A DNA stretch of 64,000 nt from Bifidobacterium catenulatum DSM 16992 = JCM 1194 = LMG 11043 (lineage in GTDB: Bacteria; Actinomycetota; Actinomycetes; Actinomycetales; Bifidobacteriaceae): contig NZ_AP012325.1 in assembly GCF_001025195.1 (NCBI RefSeq), forward strand, positions 372,001 through 436,000. The letters run 5' to 3'. The translations under genes were made by a program, and so were the position numbers. Shown piece after piece: positions 9,546 to 18,878 of the stretch (its first letter is position 1; every line of letters starts with the position of its first letter). A model generated the notes under the pieces. It did no database searches and had not been told where the DNA came from. It saw only the letters and a list, made by a program, of their open reading frames with translations.

Positions 9546-10535
9546 ATGGATGAAATCTACGAAACCCAGCCGGAACGTACCGATCTGCCGCTGGTGGTTG
9601 TGCCCGTCATCATCGAATCGATGATTGAATCGTTCGAAAAGAACTTCGAGCTGTTCAAAGACATTGCCCGCGTACGCATGTACAAGGATTTCACGCTCGA
9701 TGAAGACACCATCGTCGCGCGTTGCGCCGAAGCCGACGCCATCATAGTGATCGGATTCCACTGCGCCGACTCGATCCTCGATCGTCTGAACGCGAAATGC
9801 TACGCTTTCGGCGGCACCGGCGTGGCCAGCTACATCGATCTAAACAAAGCCAAGGAACGCGGCATCCGCGTATGCAACGTGGTGCACTACGGCGACCATG
9901 CCGTAGCCGAACACACCATCGCACTGCTCATGGAACTCGCCAGGCAGGTCGGCAAACTCGACAGGCAAGTCAAAGAAGGCAATTGGGATGGTGTCGACGG
10001 CTATGAACTGTACGGTAAGAAGCTTGGCATCATCGGCCTTGGCGGCATTGGCCAAACCGTGGCGCGTATCGCCGGAACTCTTGGCATGGACGTGTCCGCA
10101 TGGAACTCCCACGTTCCCGAGCGGGTGCTCACCGACCTGAACGTCACTCCGGTTGACGATATGAACGAACTGATTGCCGGATCCGACGTGGTGTCCATCC
10201 ACTTGCCGTTGCTGGACTCCACAAAAGGCATTGTCACCGCGCAAAATCTTGAGGCTCTGAAACCGGGAACCATGTTCATCAACACGGCCCGCGCGGAAAT
10301 CATCGAGTCAGGCGCGTTGCTCTCCAGACTCCAGCGCGGCGACATTCCTGCGGCGCTTGACGTGTTCGACCATGAGCCGCTCACTGCCGACGATCCGCTG
10401 TGCTCGATTCCAGGCATAATCCTCACCCCACACACCGCCTGGCGCACCGACGGCGCATATGTGGGCATCACCAAGCAGGTTGTTCAATCGGTCGCGGCTT
10501 ACTTTAAAGGCGAGGATTTCAACGTCGTCGTGTGA
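9546..10535 (+). CDS. D-isomer-specific 2-hydroxyacid dehydrogenase
   Basis: 329 aa NAD-dependent oxidoreductase of the D-lactate/glycerate/phosphoglycerate dehydrogenase family. The nucleotide-binding motif is GIIGLGGIGQT. The catalytic triad fits Arg249 (NTARAEI), Glu277 (FDHEPL) and His296 (LTPHTAW). The start is the ATG at 9546 preceded by GAGGTGAAAG; the earlier in-frame ATG lacks a ribosome-binding site. There is no ACT domain, so it is not a classical SerA. The substrate cannot be told from sequence, and the neighbours give no pathway. Confidence 0.88.
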   Translation: MDEIYETQPERTDLPLVVVPVIIESMIESFEKNFELFKDIARVRMYKDFTLDEDTIVARCAEADAIIVIGFHCADSILDRLNAKCYAFGGTGVASYIDLNKAKERGIRVCNVVHYGDHAVAEHTIALLMELARQVGKLDRQVKEGNWDGVDGYELYGKKLGIIGLGGIGQTVARIAGTLGMDVSAWNSHVPERVLTDLNVTPVDDMNELIAGSDVVSIHLPLLDSTKGIVTAQNLEALKPGTMFINTARAEIIESGALLSRLQRGDIPAALDVFDHEPLTADDPLCSIPGIILTPHTAWRTDGAYVGITKQVVQSVAAYFKGEDFNVVV

Positions 10536-10601
10536 GCGATCGCACGAAGCGGTATAAGAAAAACGTACGGACGGTCGGCGTGATTGGGTAGGTTGAAAGA
10601 C

Positions 10602-11240
10602 ATGCAGACCATACTCGATTCCGCTGATCAGCCCGCGCATGATGCGTTCGTCGAGAAGAAATCGGAATTTATCGGCGACGCCTGCCATATCGATTCCTTG
10701 GATGAGGCGCTCGCGTTTGTGCAGATGATTCGTGATCAGCATCCGAAAGCCCGTCATGTTGCCTATGCTGCGGTGTGCGGTGGCTCCGACGGCCGTTTGG
10801 CCGAGCGTATGAGCGATGATGGCGAGCCGTCGGGCACGGCCGGCAAGCCGATTCTCGACGTGCTACGCGCCAATGAGATGACGGATTGCGTGGTTGCCGT
10901 CACCCGGTATTTCGGTGGGATCCTATTGGGTTCTGGCGGTCTGATTCGTGCATATTCCACGGGTGCGTCCATCGCCGTCAAAGCGGCGACCAAAGCGAAA
11001 ATCGTACCGTGTAGCGAATATCAGGTAACGCTCGACTACTCACAATTGGGCAGTTTTCAGAATCTTCTCGCCTCGGTGCAGGGTGAGCAGGCGGACGCGC
11101 AGTACACCGATCGCATCGTATTGGCGGTTGTCGTGCCACAGGAGCAATCGCAGCAATTCGAATCGCGTGTGGTCGAAACGTTCAATGCAACCGTGACTCC
11201 GCAGAAAACGGGAACTTCCAATCGTCCGGTGAAAATGTGA
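10602..11240 (+). CDS. IMPACT/YigZ family protein
   Basis: 212 aa. The N-terminal IMPACT (UPF0029) domain is recognisable by FVEKKSEFIG, HVAYAA, SDDGEPSGTAG and TRYFGGILLGSGGLIRAYS; a small DUF1949-like ferredoxin-fold domain follows from about residue 135. The molecular role is not settled; relatives are linked to translation control. I chose ATG 10602, which gives the normal family N-terminus; an upstream in-frame TTG would add six residues. Confidence 0.88.
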   Translation: MQTILDSADQPAHDAFVEKKSEFIGDACHIDSLDEALAFVQMIRDQHPKARHVAYAAVCGGSDGRLAERMSDDGEPSGTAGKPILDVLRANEMTDCVVAVTRYFGGILLGSGGLIRAYSTGASIAVKAATKAKIVPCSEYQVTLDYSQLGSFQNLLASVQGEQADAQYTDRIVLAVVVPQEQSQQFESRVVETFNATVTPQKTGTSNRPVKM

Positions 11241-11273
11241 ATCCCGGAAGACAATGACGTAAGGTGGAAAACT

Positions 11274-11945
11274 ATGACCGATGCTGAAATCAAGCAAGAC
11301 GGCAATGCCGAGAACGAATCCGCACAATCGCAAGGCCAGGAGATTCCTTCGGATTTCGAGCCTCTGACCGCGACTTACGAGCGTTTGCGGCATTCCGCGG
11401 ATGCCGCTGAACTGAGTGAATTCGCGCGCCGGCCATTGCCTGACCGTTCCGAGCAGGCTGCGTTCTCGCGAGCCACGGCACTGCTGGAGGCTGTCGCGGG
11501 CAATGCGCATACGCCGTTGGAAGATCGCGTTTTCCTCGCGGAAACCATGCCGTTTCCGAATATTCTCGTCAAACTGTCCACTGACGAATCCGTTGAGGTG
11601 CGCAAAGCCGTTGCCGGCAATTCCAATGATAAGAATTGGCTGGTGGGGCGTCTCACCAAGGATGAGTCCCCCGAAGTGCGCGATGTCGCATTGCGTAATA
11701 AGCGGACATCTTGGAAGATGAGGCTCGAAGGCGCGCAGGATCCGGATATGGATTCGCAAACCCTTGATTTTTTGGGATCCTTGGGAACCGAGATCGAACC
11801 GAACGCTCCGGCGGTGCTCGCTTCCATGGTGCGCAGGGCCGTTGCAGTGAACCCGAACACATCCGATCAGATGCTGGAAAAACTTGCGCAGGATGCGTCG
11901 GGAGAAGTAAAAAGGGCCGCTGAAAAGCGTCTTTCGGAAAAATAG
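11274..11945 (+). CDS. Leucine-rich-repeat-variant/HEAT-like repeat protein
   Basis: 223 aa, acidic, without signal peptide or membrane segment. The middle and C-terminal parts contain alpha-helical repeat units of the form LTKDESPEVRDVALRN, with related copies at STDESVEVRKAVAGN and AQDASGEVKRAAEKR. These resemble leucine-rich-repeat-variant or HEAT repeats, which form binding scaffolds. AAGGTGG precedes the ATG. It lies 33 nt after the YigZ gene on the same strand and may be cotranscribed. No partner or function can be assigned. Confidence 0.8.
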   Translation: MTDAEIKQDGNAENESAQSQGQEIPSDFEPLTATYERLRHSADAAELSEFARRPLPDRSEQAAFSRATALLEAVAGNAHTPLEDRVFLAETMPFPNILVKLSTDESVEVRKAVAGNSNDKNWLVGRLTKDESPEVRDVALRNKRTSWKMRLEGAQDPDMDSQTLDFLGSLGTEIEPNAPAVLASMVRRAVAVNPNTSDQMLEKLAQDASGEVKRAAEKRLSEK

Positions 11946-12014
11946 TTGCATACGTTGTCATTTTTATGAGATTTTTGCGCGTGGTGCATGTGATTGGGGC
12001 ATAGACTGTTGCTT

Positions 12015-14177
12015 ATGACAGAACAGACCGAAAATGCAACGCGTCTAGCCCGTCCGCTCATTCGTCTGGCAAAGTTGGCGGGTATCGCCACCAGTTATGT
12101 CGGTATGAGCCGTGACTACCACGAAATCGAAGACGATGTTCTTGTGGCGGTGCTCAAGGCACTTGGAATCGACGCTTCCAACGATGATGCGATCGAACAG
12201 TCCATCACCACCATTCAGCGTGAACGCAACACCCGAATCGTTCCTCCGACCGTGCTGCATATTGTCGGTAAGAAGAGCAAGGTCGAGGTCCATGGCGGCG
12301 CGCTTGACGTTCCCGCAGCTTCCATCACGTTGGAAGATGGCGAGACGTATGCCGGCAAAATCGAGCATGAGGGCGGCAGCGGTGCCGCGGTCGAGGTCGA
12401 TGGCGGATTTGTGTGCACGTCGTACCTGGTGCTTCCGGAAGATCTTCCCGAAGGGTATCACACCCTTGAAGTCACCGTGGGTGGCAAGACGGAGTCTGCA
12501 ACCGTTATCAGTGCTCCGGAGAAGATCGAACTGCTTGACGAGATGAAGAAAGGCTCCCTGTGGGGTTGGATGAGCCAGCTCTATTCCATCCGTTCCAGCG
12601 GCTCTTGGGGAATCGGCGATTATGAGGATCTGAAGACCCTGCTCGTCGAATCCAAGAAGAAGACCGGTGCCGACTTCATGCTGATCAACCCGCTGCATGC
12701 CGCCGAGCCGGTGCCACCGATCGAGCCGTCGCCGTATCTGCCGATTTCGCGCCGTTTCATCAACTTCAGCTATATTCGTCCGGAATCCATGCCGGAATAT
12801 GCCGCGCTTTCGCCGGAAGACAAGGCGAAGGTCGACGCACTGCACGAGCAGGTCGAACCCCTCAACGGCGATGCGCAGGTTTTGGACCGCGAAACGATGT
12901 GGCGCACCAAGATGCAGGCGTTGTGGATCATCTACAAAGCAGGTCTTTCCGCACAGCGTCAAGCTGAGTTCGACCAGTATCTCGCCGAAGTGGGCGATGA
13001 GATCGAATCCTATGCCACGTGGTGCCTGTGCTACGACAAGTGGGGCGCCTCCAATGGCGGCGACAACGATTGGGTGCGTAAGTACAATCGTGATTCCGAA
13101 GAGGTCGCGCAGCTTCGCGCGCAGTATCCTGACACGCTCGAATTCTACCGTTGGCTCGAATGGGTCGCCACCGAGCAGCTGCATGCGGCCCAGCAGGCGG
13201 CGCGTGACGCCGGCATGAAGATTGGCATCGTCGCCGACATGGCGGTGGGTGTGCACCCGGCCGGTTCCGACGTGTGGTGGAATCCTGAGCGTTTCGCCAA
13301 GGGTGCCACGGTCGGCGCCCCGCCAGACATGTTCAACCAGCAGGGTCAGGATTGGAGCCAGCCGCCGCTGAACCCGATTGCCCTTGATCAGACCGGTTAC
13401 AAGGTGTACCGAGACATGGTGCATGGCATGTTCTCCAATGCGGGCGCGGTGCGTATAGACCATATTCTTGGCTTGTTCCGCTTGTGGTGGATTCCGGAAG
13501 GCAGGAAGGCCATGGACGGCACCTACGTGCATTACGATTCTGACATTATGCTCGGCATTCTCGCGCTGGAAGCGTCTCGCGCCGGTGGCGTGGTCGTGGG
13601 CGAGGATCTTGGCGTGGTTCCGGCTTATGTGTCCAAATCGTTGTCCGAGCACGGCATTCTCGGTTGCGCAGTGGAATGGTTCGAACAGTTCGACGGTGTG
13701 TTCCGTGCACCGAAGGATTGGCGTCCGTATGCGCTGGCTTCCGTCAACACGCACGATTTGCCTCCGGCGGCAGGCTACTTGGAGTATGGGCATGTCAAGC
13801 TGCGCGAGCAGTTGGGATTGTTGTCCGGTCCGGTCGAGGAATTCAAGAAGTCCGCGGAAGCCGAGCATAACGCCATGCTGAACATGCTTGTCAAGGAAGG
13901 CTATCTTGACGCTGACGTGCTGGAAGATGAGCTTGCCAACGAAAACGAGATCATCGACGCCCTGTACCGCGGTCTTAAGGGATCACCATGCAAGCTGATG
14001 GCAGCATCCATTGTCGATGCGGTCGGTGAAAAGCGCACGCAGAACCAGCCGGGAACCTGCAACGAGTACCCGAATTGGCGTATTCCTTTGGCTGACGGCG
14101 ATGGCAATGTCGTGCCTCTGGAAGAGTTGTTCGGCAATACTCGACTGCAGGAGATCGCGGCGATTATGCGCGGCTGA
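12015..14177 (+). CDS. malQ: 4-alpha-glucanotransferase (amylomaltase, GH77)
   Basis: 720 aa. Transfers alpha-1,4-glucan segments between maltodextrins in cytoplasmic maltose/glycogen metabolism. The first 150 or so residues are the extra N-terminal part seen in bacterial MalQ. The GH77 core shows GSWGIGDY, NPLHA, ADMAVGVHPAGSDVWW, a catalytic-Asp strand in AVRIDHILGLFRLWW, a Glu strand in VVGEDLGVVP and NTHDLPPAAGYLEYG. The start is ATG 12015; the longer frame would begin at a TTG. glgX lies about 1.4 kb downstream on the other strand and pgm elsewhere in the window. Confidence 0.95.
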   Translation: MTEQTENATRLARPLIRLAKLAGIATSYVGMSRDYHEIEDDVLVAVLKALGIDASNDDAIEQSITTIQRERNTRIVPPTVLHIVGKKSKVEVHGGALDVPAASITLEDGETYAGKIEHEGGSGAAVEVDGGFVCTSYLVLPEDLPEGYHTLEVTVGGKTESATVISAPEKIELLDEMKKGSLWGWMSQLYSIRSSGSWGIGDYEDLKTLLVESKKKTGADFMLINPLHAAEPVPPIEPSPYLPISRRFINFSYIRPESMPEYAALSPEDKAKVDALHEQVEPLNGDAQVLDRETMWRTKMQALWIIYKAGLSAQRQAEFDQYLAEVGDEIESYATWCLCYDKWGASNGGDNDWVRKYNRDSEEVAQLRAQYPDTLEFYRWLEWVATEQLHAAQQAARDAGMKIGIVADMAVGVHPAGSDVWWNPERFAKGATVGAPPDMFNQQGQDWSQPPLNPIALDQTGYKVYRDMVHGMFSNAGAVRIDHILGLFRLWWIPEGRKAMDGTYVHYDSDIMLGILALEASRAGGVVVGEDLGVVPAYVSKSLSEHGILGCAVEWFEQFDGVFRAPKDWRPYALASVNTHDLPPAAGYLEYGHVKLREQLGLLSGPVEEFKKSAEAEHNAMLNMLVKEGYLDADVLEDELANENEIIDALYRGLKGSPCKLMAASIVDAVGEKRTQNQPGTCNEYPNWRIPLADGDGNVVPLEELFGNTRLQEIAAIMRG

Positions 14178-14206
14178 TCGCGTTTGGCATCAGATATTAG
14201 ATATAT

Positions 14207-14255
14207 AAAACCGGTGATATGAAACGGAACGTCCGTTTGCGTATCGCCGGTTTTT
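14207..14255 (+). terminator. Intrinsic terminator after malQ
   Basis: AAACCGGTGATA pairs with TATCGCCGGTTT (one G-U). The long loop holds a second small stem (AACGGAC-like), and TTTTTG follows. It is 29 nt after the malQ stop. Confidence 0.8.
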
Positions 14256-14325
14256 GTTGCTGTGAAAAAGAGTTATTTTACGTTGATTTCGCTATACGAT
14301 GTGTCGCAAATGTCAAGGCTGGCGA

Positions 14326-14504
14326 TATACTAGTAGATTGTTGTGTTTCCCTACGGGGTCCTTCAAAGCGCTTTTCCCACTCGCCATCGAGGACTTTCAG
14401 GGAGCCCACGGATAATGAGACCTGAAAACGGCATCATTCCGCGCCTAACCAACGCATTGATGTTGATGGAAGGTCCGGAACACAATATATAGAAAAGGTA
14501 CATC
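14326..14504 (+). promoter_or_regulatory. Promoter element and structured 5' leader of rplM-rpsI
   Basis: A good -10 hexamer (TATACT, 14326-14331) without a clear -35 precedes a leader of about 165 nt. In it TCCCT (14348-14352) can pair with AGGGA (14399-14403), and GTCCT (14358-14362) with AGGAC (14390-14394), giving two stacked helices around an internal loop. L13 autoregulates through its leader in other bacteria, so an autoregulatory element is plausible here. The fold was found by eye only. Confidence 0.45.
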
Positions 14505-14954
14505 GTGAAAACTTTCACTCCGAAGCCAGCTGATCTGACTCACGACTGGTACGTCATCGACGCCACCGACGTGGTGCTCGGCCGTCTCGCTTCCCAGGCA
14601 GCCATCCTGCTGCGTGGCAAGAACAAGCCGACCTACGCTCCGCACGCCGATTCCGGCAACCACGTGATCATTCTCAACGCCGATAAGATCGCTCTGACCG
14701 GCAACAAGTTGGGTAAGGAACTGTACATGCACTCCGGTCGTCCGGGTGGCCTGCGTCGCGATAGCTACGGCAAGCTGCTCAAGACCAACCCTGAGCGCAT
14801 CATCAAGTCCGCTATCAAGGGCATGCTGCCGAAGAATCGTCTGGCCAAGGTCCAGCTGGATCGCCTCCACATCATCTGTGGCACCGAGCATCCGTACGCT
14901 GGCCAGAAGCCGCAGGTTTTCGAGATCGCTCAGGTCTCGCAGCAGGCTAAGTGA
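14505..14954 (+). CDS. rplM: 50S ribosomal protein L13 (uL13)
   Basis: 149 aa early-assembly large-subunit protein. Typical motifs are [36 protein letters not shown] and GMLPKNRL. The start is GTG 14505, which gives the standard N-terminus. rpsI follows 20 nt later, the usual rplM-rpsI pair. Confidence 0.98.
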   Translation: MKTFTPKPADLTHDWYVIDATDVVLGRLASQAAILLRGKNKPTYAPHADSGNHVIILNADKIALTGNKLGKELYMHSGRPGGLRRDSYGKLLKTNPERIIKSAIKGMLPKNRLAKVQLDRLHIICGTEHPYAGQKPQVFEIAQVSQQAK

Positions 14955-14974
14955 ACCGAAGGGAGATAAGAAAC

Positions 14975-15466
14975 ATGGCTGAAAACACCAACAACTCCGC
15001 GGTTCTCGAGACCGAAGAGGAGCTCACCTCGTACACCACCGAAACCAACGCTGGCGCTGGCACCGGTACTTCCGCTATCGCTCCGGGCTACGGCACCGGT
15101 CGTCGCAAGGAAGCCGTCGCTCGTGTTCGTCTGGTTCCGGGCACCGGCAAGTGGACCATCAACGGTCGCACCCTGGAAGAGTACTTCCCGGCCAAGCTGC
15201 TGCAGCGTGAGGTCAACTCCCCGATCGTGCTTCTCAAGCTCGAAGGCAAGTTCGACGCTATCGTCCTCGTTGACGGTGGCGGCACCACCGGCCAGGCTGG
15301 CGCAATCCGTCTGGGCGTTGCCCGCGCTCTGAACGCCATCGATCGTGATGCGAACCGCGCAGCCCTGAAGAAGGCTGGCTTCCTGACCCGCGACGCTCGC
15401 GTCGTGGAACGCAAGAAGGCCGGTCTGCACAAGGCTCGTCGCGCTCCGCAGTTCTCGAAGCGCTAA
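14975..15466 (+). CDS. rpsI: 30S ribosomal protein S9 (uS9)
   Basis: 163 aa. The C-terminal two thirds are canonical S9 ([37 protein letters not shown]) and end in [11 protein letters not shown], the basic tail that reaches the P-site tRNA. The first 35 or so residues are an acidic actinobacterial extension. ATG 14975 follows GGGAGAT. Confidence 0.98.
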   Translation: MAENTNNSAVLETEEELTSYTTETNAGAGTGTSAIAPGYGTGRRKEAVARVRLVPGTGKWTINGRTLEEYFPAKLLQREVNSPIVLLKLEGKFDAIVLVDGGGTTGQAGAIRLGVARALNAIDRDANRAALKKAGFLTRDARVVERKKAGLHKARRAPQFSKR

Positions 15467-15484
15467 AGCTTTACAGCTTATACG

Positions 15485-15517
15485 AAACCCCTCGGAAATT
15501 CGTTTTCCGAGGGGTTT
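15485..15517. terminator. Bidirectional terminator between rpsI and glgX
   Basis: AAACCCCTCGGAAA and TTTCCGAGGGGTTT form a near-perfect stem with a short TTCGT-like loop. It lies between two convergent genes, with T on the plus side and A on the minus side. Confidence 0.9.
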
Positions 15518-15554
15518 CTTGGTATTCGAACGATTCAGGCAGCGCTTGATGGAA

Positions 15555-18002
15555 TCAGGCGGTCGGCATCTGCCTCATCGCACTGATGCTCAACGCCGGG
15601 AGCGTCCACAATGTCGGATCGTCTTCCGACAATCCATCGTCGGCAGATTGCAGATTTGCTTCATTGTCTTGCATCTGCCAGTACATCATATTGATGCGGT
15701 GCAGATGATTGCGCAGTCTACCTGCCGGCTTGTTTTCCGACTCTGCGTCGAATTCTGATACCCGTTCGATGGACGTTCCCAAACCGGGATATTCGCCGAC
15801 GATCTCTGATGAAGACCAGACCATCTCCCATTCAATGCCTTTCGGAAGATGGAAACGTGTGACTTCGTCGGAACCATTAATCAGAATTAGCAGGCTAGGC
15901 TCGTCGGGGGAGAGCAGTTGCATGGCGAACGAGCGTACGGCAGGATTCGTCCAATCCGAATCGTCCGGCATCTGCCCGTTCGGAAGATACCAATGCACGC
16001 GATCGGATTTCTTCAGCAAACCGATTTTGCTCAGGCGCGTGAAGAAATCCTCATGACTGTACAAATCGTGGGATTTTCGCAACGTGATTAAACGTGACGT
16101 TAGATTGAATTGCTTCAATTCCGGCGTTTGCTCGGTGCTGTACAGCCAATCCCAATCAAGCCATGTAATGTCATTGTCTTGCGTGTAGGCGTTGTTGTTG
16201 CCGTTTTGCGAATTGCCGAATTCGTCGCCGGCGAGCAGCATTGGTGTACCCAACGACAGTAAGAGCGTGCCCAGCAGGTTCATGGTGGCACGCTGGCGCT
16301 GCTGCACGATGATTTGGTCGCTGCTGGGGCCCTCATGCCCGAAATTGACGGAATAGTTGTCGTTTGTTCCGTCGTGGTTGTTTTCGCCGTTGGCTTCGTT
16401 GTGTTTGCTCTTGTACATGGTCAGGTCGGCGGTGGTGAAGCCGTCGTGGCAGGCCACATAGTTCACGGAGGCGGTTGAACCGCGGCCGGGGTCGGTGGCG
16501 AACAGGTCGGAAGATCCGCATAGGCGTGTGGCCATGTCTTGCATGGTCATTTCGCCGTATTCGCCGCTGCGTGTGCGATCCACGTCGGTCAGCCAGAATT
16601 TGCGCGTGCAATCGCGGAAACGGTCGTTCCATTCCGCGAAAGGAATGCCGAATTCGCCGGTGCGCCAGCCGTTCGGGCCGCAATCCCATGGTTCCATGAT
16701 CATTTTGAGATTGCCGAGCAGTATGTCGGAGCGCAAAGCGTACAGGAATGGGTGGTAGCGGGTGAATTCACCGTCGAGACGTGCCAGCGTCGCCGCAAGA
16801 TCGAATCGGAATCCGTCGATACCAATGCGTTTGGCCCAATAGCGCAACGAATCCACGGCGAACGTGGTGACGTGCGTGTTGGTGAAATCAAGCGTGTTGC
16901 CGCAACCGGTGGTGTCGTACAGGCGGCTGATCTTGTCTTTGGTGCGTCGGTAGTACGAGAGATTGTCAAGGCCTCGCCAGCAAATGGTCGGGCCTTCGGG
17001 GCCCGATTCGCAGGTGTGGTTGTAAACCACATCCATAATCACTTCAAAGCCGGCCTCGTGCAATGCACGCACCATGTCGATGACTTCTTGCTGTACTGCG
17101 GCCGCTCCTGCCTCTTGCGAGCGTTTGGTGGCATATGAGGATTCGGGGGCGAAATATCCGAGCGTGGAGTATCCCCAGTAGTTGGTGCGTCCTCGTTCCT
17201 GCAGGAAGAGTTCCGATTGTTTGGCCTGAATCGGCAGCAGTTCGATGGAGGTGACGCCCAGATCCTGCAGGTATGAGAGCGTGGCCGGATGTGCGAGGCC
17301 CGCGTAGGTGCCGCGAAGTTCTTTGGGCAGCCATGGCGCGTTGGCGGTGAAGCCTTTGACATGCAGCTCGTAGATAACCGTTTTGCTCCACGGAACGTGT
17401 GGATGCGAGGGTTCTCCTGCGTGTTTGTCGATGGCGCGGTCGTCTATGGCTACGGAAACGGGCATGCGCCCTACCGAGTCGATGGTGCTCATCGGTCCGA
17501 AGGGGGAGCCCTTGACCTTGCCGTTGACGATTTCGCATTCGTAGGCGAATGCGCCTGGATCGAGTTTCATCGATCCTTCGATGCCTTTGGAGTATGGGTC
17601 AAGCAGCAGCTTGTAGGGGTTGAAACTCACGCCATGATCGGGATCCCATGGGCCGTTGACGCGGTATCCGTATTGCATGCCGTCCCATGCTTGCGGCACG
17701 TGCACGTACCACAGTCCGTAGTTGGGGCCGTCCATGCGGAACAGTGTTTCGCGAAGATTGAGCGAGGGAATGCGTCTGGTGCAGATGCGCTGTTTTTTGG
17801 CCTGATCGATGAACGTGAGTCCGGGCTCGTTGAACAGCCGTGTGGCGTCGGCATAGAAGGCGCTCGGTTGGTCAAGTGGTTCAAGTACGCAAAACCACAC
17901 TTGGTCTGCTGTTTCTGAGCGGACAACGGCGTCCGCGCCACCATCATCGGTGAAATAGAGACCTGGTCGGGTCGCGTAGCGGTGCAAAGGTGGGTTCTTC
18001 AT
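15555..18002 (-). CDS. glgX: Glycogen debranching enzyme GlgX (GH13 isoamylase type)
   Basis: 815 aa; hydrolyses alpha-1,6 branches of glycogen or limit dextrins. An N-terminal isoamylase CBM48-type domain (MQYGYRVNGPWDPDHG) precedes the GH13 barrel. Conserved regions are VVYNHTCE, GFRFDLAATL (nucleophile Asp), MEPWDCGPNGW (acid Glu in the equivalent strand) and CHDGFTTADL. Convergent with rpsI. The C-terminus is somewhat longer than in enteric GlgX. With malQ and pgm it would feed glycogen and maltodextrin into glucose phosphates. Confidence 0.95.
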   Translation of the reverse strand: MKNPPLHRYATRPGLYFTDDGGADAVVRSETADQVWFCVLEPLDQPSAFYADATRLFNEPGLTFIDQAKKQRICTRRIPSLNLRETLFRMDGPNYGLWYVHVPQAWDGMQYGYRVNGPWDPDHGVSFNPYKLLLDPYSKGIEGSMKLDPGAFAYECEIVNGKVKGSPFGPMSTIDSVGRMPVSVAIDDRAIDKHAGEPSHPHVPWSKTVIYELHVKGFTANAPWLPKELRGTYAGLAHPATLSYLQDLGVTSIELLPIQAKQSELFLQERGRTNYWGYSTLGYFAPESSYATKRSQEAGAAAVQQEVIDMVRALHEAGFEVIMDVVYNHTCESGPEGPTICWRGLDNLSYYRRTKDKISRLYDTTGCGNTLDFTNTHVTTFAVDSLRYWAKRIGIDGFRFDLAATLARLDGEFTRYHPFLYALRSDILLGNLKMIMEPWDCGPNGWRTGEFGIPFAEWNDRFRDCTRKFWLTDVDRTRSGEYGEMTMQDMATRLCGSSDLFATDPGRGSTASVNYVACHDGFTTADLTMYKSKHNEANGENNHDGTNDNYSVNFGHEGPSSDQIIVQQRQRATMNLLGTLLLSLGTPMLLAGDEFGNSQNGNNNAYTQDNDITWLDWDWLYSTEQTPELKQFNLTSRLITLRKSHDLYSHEDFFTRLSKIGLLKKSDRVHWYLPNGQMPDDSDWTNPAVRSFAMQLLSPDEPSLLILINGSDEVTRFHLPKGIEWEMVWSSSEIVGEYPGLGTSIERVSEFDAESENKPAGRLRNHLHRINMMYWQMQDNEANLQSADDGLSEDDPTLWTLPALSISAMRQMPTA

Positions 18003-18045
18003 AACCTCATTCTAAACACTTTGAAATTATCTGTTGACTTGCTAT

Positions 18046-18168
18046 GTCGAGGCTGTCGACGCTTGTGCCGGTCTGATCAGCCACGAGCTTGAACTCGAGC
18101 AGGTGCAAGACTTCCTTGACGGCAAGATCACTGGCGTTTCCAAGGCTGTCGTCAAGATTGGTGCCTGA
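18046..18168 (+). pseudogene. Remnant of the 3' end of an unidentified gene
   Basis: A frame of about 40 codons with strong Bifidobacterium codon preference (AAG, GTC, GGT, GCC) ends at TGA 18166. It reads like a genuine C-terminus (ELELEQVQDFLDGKITG, then SKAVVKIGA) but has no start or ribosome-binding site, and stops interrupt the frame upstream at 18013 and 18022. I cannot assign the family. It looks like the leftover end of a deleted, well-expressed gene. Confidence 0.45.
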
Positions 18169-18316
18169 CGTTGTTTATTCGTCCCGAACAGCCTGGAATT
18201 AGCGAAAAAGTATCACGACATGACGGCAAATGCACAGCCGACATCGCCGCATAGCGCATATCCTAATCACAAAAGGGAAAAATCAGTCGTATTCATCGTT
18301 ATCAGGAGGTAATTTT

Positions 18317-18718
18317 ATGGTGAAAGCAATGTCTGAATTCACTACCGATCTGCAGCATTCCGGTATGCCGGCGAAGGATCTCGACGAAACCATCGAATTC
18401 TATACGAAGAAGCTTGGTTTCGAACTGGCCGGACTGTTTCATAACGGCGAAAATCGTTGTGCATTCCTGCGTTACGGCCATCTGACCATCGAAACGTGGG
18501 AGGGTGATCCGGCTCCGCTGACCACTGGTGCCATCAATCATTGGGCATTCGACACTCCCGACATCGAAGCCGCATTCGAAAACGCGAAGGAACTCGGGCT
18601 GAATTTCAAAGATAACGAAATCCAGCATATCGACAGCTTCTGGGAGCATGGCATCCGCTACTTCAACGTGTACGGACCGAACGGCGAAACCATTGAATTC
18701 TGTCAGATTGTCAAATAA
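18317..18718 (+). CDS. VOC-family (glyoxalase/dioxygenase-like) protein
   Basis: 133 aa single-domain vicinal-oxygen-chelate fold. The order is beta-alpha-beta3: ETIEFYTKKLGFE at the start, IRYFNVYGPNGETIEFCQIV at the end. Candidate metal residues include His20 near the start, the Glu of LTIETWEG and the last Glu of ETIEFCQ. AGGAGGT lies 7 nt before ATG 18317, which fixes the start. The family covers glyoxalase I, resistance proteins and epimerases; nothing in the surroundings chooses among them. Confidence 0.8.
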   Translation: MVKAMSEFTTDLQHSGMPAKDLDETIEFYTKKLGFELAGLFHNGENRCAFLRYGHLTIETWEGDPAPLTTGAINHWAFDTPDIEAAFENAKELGLNFKDNEIQHIDSFWEHGIRYFNVYGPNGETIEFCQIVK

Positions 18719-18790
18719 CTATCGTTAGATGATTGCTGTCAAATAATCGTTGAAAACAAATACAACAGGCGAAACAGACGGAAGCAAACA

Positions 18791-18841
18791 AAGAAGCGTG
18801 CGCTGAACTTATATACGGGTTCGGAACATGCTTCTTTTTGT
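18791..18841 (+). terminator. Hairpin between the VOC gene and the ROK gene
   Basis: AAGAAGCGTG (18791) pairs with CATGCTTCTT (18828) with one G-U and is followed by TTT. The two flanking genes are convergent and it may serve both. Confidence 0.6.
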
Positions 18842-18878
18842 TATGCAATCGATGCGATTAGTATGTGCGCAAAAGCGG

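Noticed and set aside
12045-13868. A 607-codon open frame antisense to malQ
   Set aside because: Shadow frame; malQ on the plus strand has all GH77 motifs.
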